From positions 1-8,081 of the forward strand of contig CAZWUU010000024.1 of the NCBI GenBank assembly GCA_964637485.1: 8,081 bases of DNA, given 5' to 3'. The notes below the pieces were generated by a model. It did not search any database and was not told the DNA's origin. It saw only the letters and a program-made list of their open reading frames with translations. The position numbers were made by a program, and so were the translations under genes. Positions 5,802 to 8,081 of this stretch are shown one piece after another; the first letter of the stretch is position 1; each line of letters starts with the position of its first letter. Source of the DNA: C7867-002 sp964637485 (GTDB taxonomy: Bacteria > Patescibacteriota > Minisyncoccia > Phycocordibacterales > PALSA-1337).

Positions 5802-6248
5802 TTAACGATCTTTCATGGCCCTTCTGGCCTCTCTGTCAGTCTCCCGCTTCGTGATAGTATTCCTCTTATCGAATTGTTTCTTACCTCTCACTACTGCTAC
5901 AGAGACCTTGATCAGATTGCTCTTATTATATATCGAAATTGGCACTATTGTCAATCCTCGACTATCTTCCTGACTGCCCAATTCTTGTATTTCTTTCTTG
6001 GTAAGCAAAAGCTTTCTGTTTCTTCTCGGCTCGTAATCGCCAGGCGTATTCTTTTCCTGAAAAGGAGGAATCATCATGTTCACTATATATGCCTCGCCGC
6101 CACGTACGACCACATGGGATCCATCGAGTGAGCCCTGGCCTTTTTTTAGCGATTTGACCTCGAGTCCTAAAAGCTCTATACCCGCCTCGAATTTCTCCAG
6201 GATTTCATAGTTGAATCGCGCTTTTTTGTGGTCGACTAAAATCGTCAT
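5802..6248 (-). CDS. smpB: SsrA-binding protein SmpB
   Basis: 148 residues from the ATG at 6248, of normal family length. SmpB binds the tRNA-like part of tmRNA and brings it to the empty A site of stalled ribosomes. Family signatures: N-terminal HKKARFNYEI, FEAGIELLGLEVKSL (about 20-34), the G-S-L-D-G-S-H segment at about 39-45, EPRRNRKLLL (about 73-82), GLTIVP (about 98-103), and VRGKKQFDKR (about 119-128). The basic C-terminal tail REARRAMKDR lies in the mRNA channel in known structures. A longer in-frame start at 6290 adds 14 residues without family similarity and would overlap the divergent gene. The stop is six bases before ssrA, so both are probably made as one transcript that is processed at the tmRNA 5' end. 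Confidence 0.97.
   Translation of the reverse strand: MTILVDHKKARFNYEILEKFEAGIELLGLEVKSLKKGQGSLDGSHVVVRGGEAYIVNMMIPPFQEKNTPGDYEPRRNRKLLLTKKEIQELGSQEDSRGLTIVPISIYNKSNLIKVSVAVVRGKKQFDKRNTITKRETDREARRAMKDR
6237..6242 (+). promoter_or_regulatory. -10 box for the PLD-like gene
   Basis: TAAAAT (5/6) lies inside the 5' end of smpB on the opposite strand. A start point six bases on (about 6249) would fall just after the ATG at 6247 and 25 bases before the ATG at 6274, which favours the latter as start. No clear -35 is seen. Confidence 0.3.
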
Positions 6249-6255
6249 GAATGAT

Positions 6256-6261
6256 ATCGTA
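6256..6261 (-). promoter_or_regulatory. -10 box for smpB-ssrA
   Basis: TACGAT on the minus strand (4/6, keeping TA and AT) ends seven bases before the smpB ATG, the same spacing as the TATAAT of ftsH. It lies inside the leader or 5' end of the divergent gene. The match is weak. Confidence 0.3.
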
Positions 6262-6273
6262 TCACATAAATAC

Positions 6274-7368
6274 ATGTCGTCGGAAACCAAATGGACACTC
6301 TATGAATCAAATGAACAGGCGTGGAATGCCATGCTCGATGATTGCGCTAAGGCCGAAAAAAGCATTGTTCTGGAGCAATTTATATTTGTAAAAGATGATT
6401 TCAGCCAGAAGCTCATAGATGTATGCGTAGAAAGAGCGACGAAAGGTGTCAAAATCAGATTCCTGTGGGATGCCGCTGGCAGTTTCACATTCTTCGGATC
6501 AAATATTGCCGAGGATTTACGGCAAAAAAATATCGATTTGCGCTTTTGGAAAACTCTCATTCCTAGCTATTTCAAAGTCCCTAATATCCGATCATGGTTT
6601 TTCAGAAACCACAGGAGAACCTTGGTCGTCGATGAAAGGATCGGCTACACCGGCAGTATATGTTTCAAGGACAGCATGAAGGGCTGGAGGGACGCCAATG
6701 CCAGATTCGAAGGACCGGTCGTATCAGAGATGCAGAATGCCTTCGAACGTATGTGGTCTAGAACTCTCGAATCGAGAGACCTTCCTCCGAAGATCAAATC
6801 CAAGGACCCTGAGTTTATGTACGTGACGAACACGCCAGCACCAGGCAAAAGATACTTGTATCAGGATATCGTAGAAGCGATAAGAAATTCTAGAAAATAC
6901 ATATATATCACATCGCCATACTTCATACCGACCAGACGTCTCGCCAGAGTCATAAAATTGGCTGCTCATCGAGGTATTGATGTTCGCATAATTATTCCTG
7001 ATAAGACCGATCACTACCCTGCCCTTGATCTGGGTGCAAGATCTTTTTTTCAAACTCTTCTGGAGTCAGGTGTGAGAATATTTCTTCATCAAGGTAGGAA
7101 TGGCGAGAATCTCATTCATAGCAAAATAGTCATAGTAGACGGAGACTGGGCTAGTATCGGCTCATTGAATCTCGACCATGTGAGTTTGCTCTATAATTAT
7201 GAAGCTAACATCGTGACTACAAACTCTAGGTTTGCCGAGGAGTTGGCCTCGCACTTCGTCCACGATCTCAGTAATTGTAAAGAAGTAGATCCATATGCCT
7301 GGAAAAACCGCTTCTTCCTGGAAAAACTGCCTGAATATGCCATTAGGATGGTTAGGAAGTTCTTGTAA
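6274..7368 (+). CDS. Phospholipase D/cardiolipin synthase-like protein
   Basis: 364 residues from the ATG at 6274, with two PLD repeats. The second HKD motif is canonical (His282, Lys284, Asp289 in HSKIVIVD, then GSLNLD). The first has Arg in place of Lys (His113, Arg115, Asp120 in HRRTLVVD, then TGS). The family forms a two-repeat active site that cuts phosphodiester bonds or swaps head groups. The YEAN after the second motif and the YITSPYFIPT before it are typical of cardiolipin synthases. The N-terminal membrane helices of ClsA are absent, so it is nearer ClsB-like soluble forms, acting at the membrane surface if it makes cardiolipin. Alternative starts: 6247, whose ATG overlaps the smpB start codon, and 6211, which would run well into smpB. 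It is divergent from smpB and convergent with the 40-residue gene. Confidence 0.93.
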   Translation: MSSETKWTLYESNEQAWNAMLDDCAKAEKSIVLEQFIFVKDDFSQKLIDVCVERATKGVKIRFLWDAAGSFTFFGSNIAEDLRQKNIDLRFWKTLIPSYFKVPNIRSWFFRNHRRTLVVDERIGYTGSICFKDSMKGWRDANARFEGPVVSEMQNAFERMWSRTLESRDLPPKIKSKDPEFMYVTNTPAPGKRYLYQDIVEAIRNSRKYIYITSPYFIPTRRLARVIKLAAHRGIDVRIIIPDKTDHYPALDLGARSFFQTLLESGVRIFLHQGRNGENLIHSKIVIVDGDWASIGSLNLDHVSLLYNYEANIVTTNSRFAEELASHFVHDLSNCKEVDPYAWKNRFFLEKLPEYAIRMVRKFL

Positions 7369-7382
7369 TATTAAGCATCTGC

Positions 7383-7416
7383 AAAATAAAAAGAGGCCGT
7401 GACAAGTCACGGCCTC
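7383..7416 (-). terminator. Intrinsic terminator of the 40-residue membrane protein gene
   Basis: A perfect 11-bp inverted repeat (GAGGCCGTGAC 7393-7403, GTCACGGCCTC 7406-7416) is followed on the minus strand by TTTTTATTTT (7392-7383). On the plus strand no T run follows, so the terminator serves the minus-strand gene ending at 7431. It may also slow transcription from the convergent PLD-like gene. Confidence 0.88.
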
Positions 7417-7430
7417 GAAACTGTTATCTG

Positions 7431-7553
7431 CTAGTCCTCCGGCATTTTCTTGGTGAACAACATCTTCATGATGTTCACTATGGCTGGAAATCCCTCGAGG
7501 ACATAGAAGAAGTACAGGGTAACAATGAACACTATGAGGTAAATTGTGTCCAT
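7431..7553 (-). CDS. Single-helix membrane microprotein, 40 residues
   Basis: The minus-strand ORF from the ATG at 7553 to TAG at 7431 encodes 40 residues. Met-Asp-Thr is followed by a hydrophobic, aromatic-rich segment at about 4-19 (IYLIVFIVTLYFFYVL). A short Glu-Gly-Phe-Pro turn, an amphipathic Ile/Val/Met stretch (about 24-33) and a charged tail Thr-Lys-Lys-Met-Pro-Glu-Asp follow. Support for a real gene: a strong terminator in the same direction 15 bases after the stop, -10-like hexamers upstream (TAAAAT 7570-7575, GACAAT 7562-7567), and a clean membrane-protein composition. There is no Shine-Dalgarno. It is divergent from infC. It would be missed by length cut-offs. I do not recognise the family, and a role at the membrane is all that can be said. 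Confidence 0.65.
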   Translation of the reverse strand: MDTIYLIVFIVTLYFFYVLEGFPAIVNIMKMLFTKKMPED

Positions 7554-7603
7554 GGCGGAATATTGTCACATTTTAGTTCTTCAATCAAGCCATATTTATG
7601 GAT

Positions 7604-7632
7604 TTGCGCAATAGTAATCCATGTGCTATAAA
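7604..7632 (+). promoter_or_regulatory. infC promoter
   Basis: TTGCGC (7604-7609, 3/6 including TTG) is separated by exactly 17 bases from TATAAA (7627-7632, 5/6), which also carries an extended -10 TG one base upstream. The expected start near 7639 lies after the in-frame ATG at 7598 and about 28 bases before the TTG at 7667. This helps fix the infC start. Confidence 0.5.
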
Positions 7633-7666
7633 TAAGCCCTGTAATCATAATCTTCCTAGAAATTCG

Positions 7667-8081
7667 TTGGCAATACGCGTAAAAATCAACCAGCAGATCA
7701 AGGCCCCCGAACTACGGGTTATCACCGCAGAAGGTGAAAATTTGGGAGTCTTGCCGCTCAATAAGGCACTGGAAGAGGCAAAAGTGAGAAGTCTAGATTT
7801 GATCGAGATCTCTCCGAACGCTACCCCGCCCATAGGCAAGATAATGGATTATGGAAAGTATTTGTACGATGAAAAGAAGAAGGTGAAGTCCGCCAAAACC
7901 AAGACTCTGGTCACAGAACTAAAGACTGTCCAGGTCAAAATAGGCACCGGAGAACACGACCTCAATCTAAAGGCCAAGAAAGTTTCCGAATGGCTTTCAG
8001 AAGGAAACAGAGTAAAAATAGACCTCTTCCTAGTCGGCAGATCGAAGTACATGGATTTAAATTTTCTGAAAGAACGTTTGG
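7667..8081 (+). CDS. infC: Translation initiation factor IF-3, 5' part (3' end outside window)
   Basis: The frame runs open to the window edge and gives 138 residues from TTG. IF-3 binds the 30S subunit, keeps 50S away and checks start-codon pairing. The N-domain is clear: KINQQIKAPELRVI, then GENLGVLPLNKALEEA, DLIEISPNATPP and KIMDYGKYLYDEKKK at about 58-72. The linker and the start of the C-domain follow (ELKTVQVKIGTGEHDLNLKAKK, about 84-105). Two starts are possible. TTG at 7667 gives MAIRVKINQQ, close to the usual N-terminus. ATG at 7598 adds 23 residues of unlikely sequence and sits upstream of the best promoter. TTG is preferred. Non-AUG starts are well known for infC (AUU in E. coli, used for autoregulation). 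No Shine-Dalgarno is visible. Confidence 0.93.
   Translation, partial: MAIRVKINQQIKAPELRVITAEGENLGVLPLNKALEEAKVRSLDLIEISPNATPPIGKIMDYGKYLYDEKKKVKSAKTKTLVTELKTVQVKIGTGEHDLNLKAKKVSEWLSEGNRVKIDLFLVGRSKYMDLNFLKERL

Noticed and set aside
6249..6290. Longer SmpB start at 6290
   Set aside because: The 14 extra residues do not resemble SmpB, whose conserved region begins right after the ATG at 6248, and they would overlap the divergent gene.
7162..7569. 135-codon minus-strand ORF overlapping the PLD-like gene end
   Set aside because: It is antisense to the conserved second HKD motif, runs through a perfect terminator hairpin and has no family features. The 40-residue ORF in another frame of the same strand is the better call.
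1..8081. UGA recoding (Gly), CRISPR arrays, insertion sequences
   Set aside because: TGA ends the pilin-like gene and the 67-residue ORF cleanly and no conserved gene needs UGA read-through. No regularly spaced direct repeats, transposase or terminal inverted repeats were seen.

Overview
The window is a compact, moderately AT-rich bacterial segment. It most likely comes from a Candidate Phyla Radiation (Patescibacteria, Parcubacteria-like) genome. This is an inference from several features: tiny intergenic gaps, near absence of Shine-Dalgarno sites, heavy use of the Ile codon ATA together with a tRNA-Ile(UAU), a lone type IV prepilin-like protein, a membrane-anchored DsbA-like protein, and fast-evolving but complete housekeeping genes (ftsH, smpB, ssrA, infC). 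TGA, TAA and TAG all act as ordinary stops, so nothing suggests the UGA-Gly code of Gracilibacteria/Absconditabacteria.

Left part (1-3858, all minus strand): the 5' part of tRNA-Ile(UAU), cut by the window edge; ftsH; a DsbA-family thioredoxin-fold protein; a 68-residue cysteine-rich two-helix membrane protein; and a type IV pilin-like protein with a GTG start. The cysteine-rich protein and the DsbA-like protein are 10 bases apart and look co-transcribed. ftsH follows 38 bases later but has its own TATAAT box abutting the start codon.

Middle part (about 3900-5430, plus strand): an apparent promoter, then a roughly 160-base leader with several mutually exclusive helices, then an unrecognised basic 67-residue ORF with a textbook Shine-Dalgarno site and an intrinsic terminator. 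Its codon use is unlike its neighbours. An alpha/beta hydrolase follows, whose TATAAT box ends exactly six bases before its ATG, which suggests a leaderless mRNA. Terminator hairpins separate it from the convergent RNA gene.

Right part: tmRNA (ssrA, 5434-5795, minus strand) begins only six bases after the smpB stop codon, so the two trans-translation partners form one unit. The encoded tag reads ANVKSPYFTAKDFAFAHA, with an atypical C-terminus. smpB is divergent from a phospholipase D/cardiolipin-synthase-like gene, and their possible start codons overlap. A 40-codon single-helix membrane microprotein with its own terminator lies on the minus strand. The window ends inside infC (IF-3), which lacks a plausible ATG and probably starts with TTG.

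Functional links: SmpB and tmRNA tag stalled nascent proteins, and FtsH is one of the proteases known to degrade tagged or membrane proteins in other bacteria. The DsbA-like and cysteine-rich proteins suggest envelope thiol chemistry. The most novel-looking element is the structured leader plus orphan small ORF at about 3960-4370.
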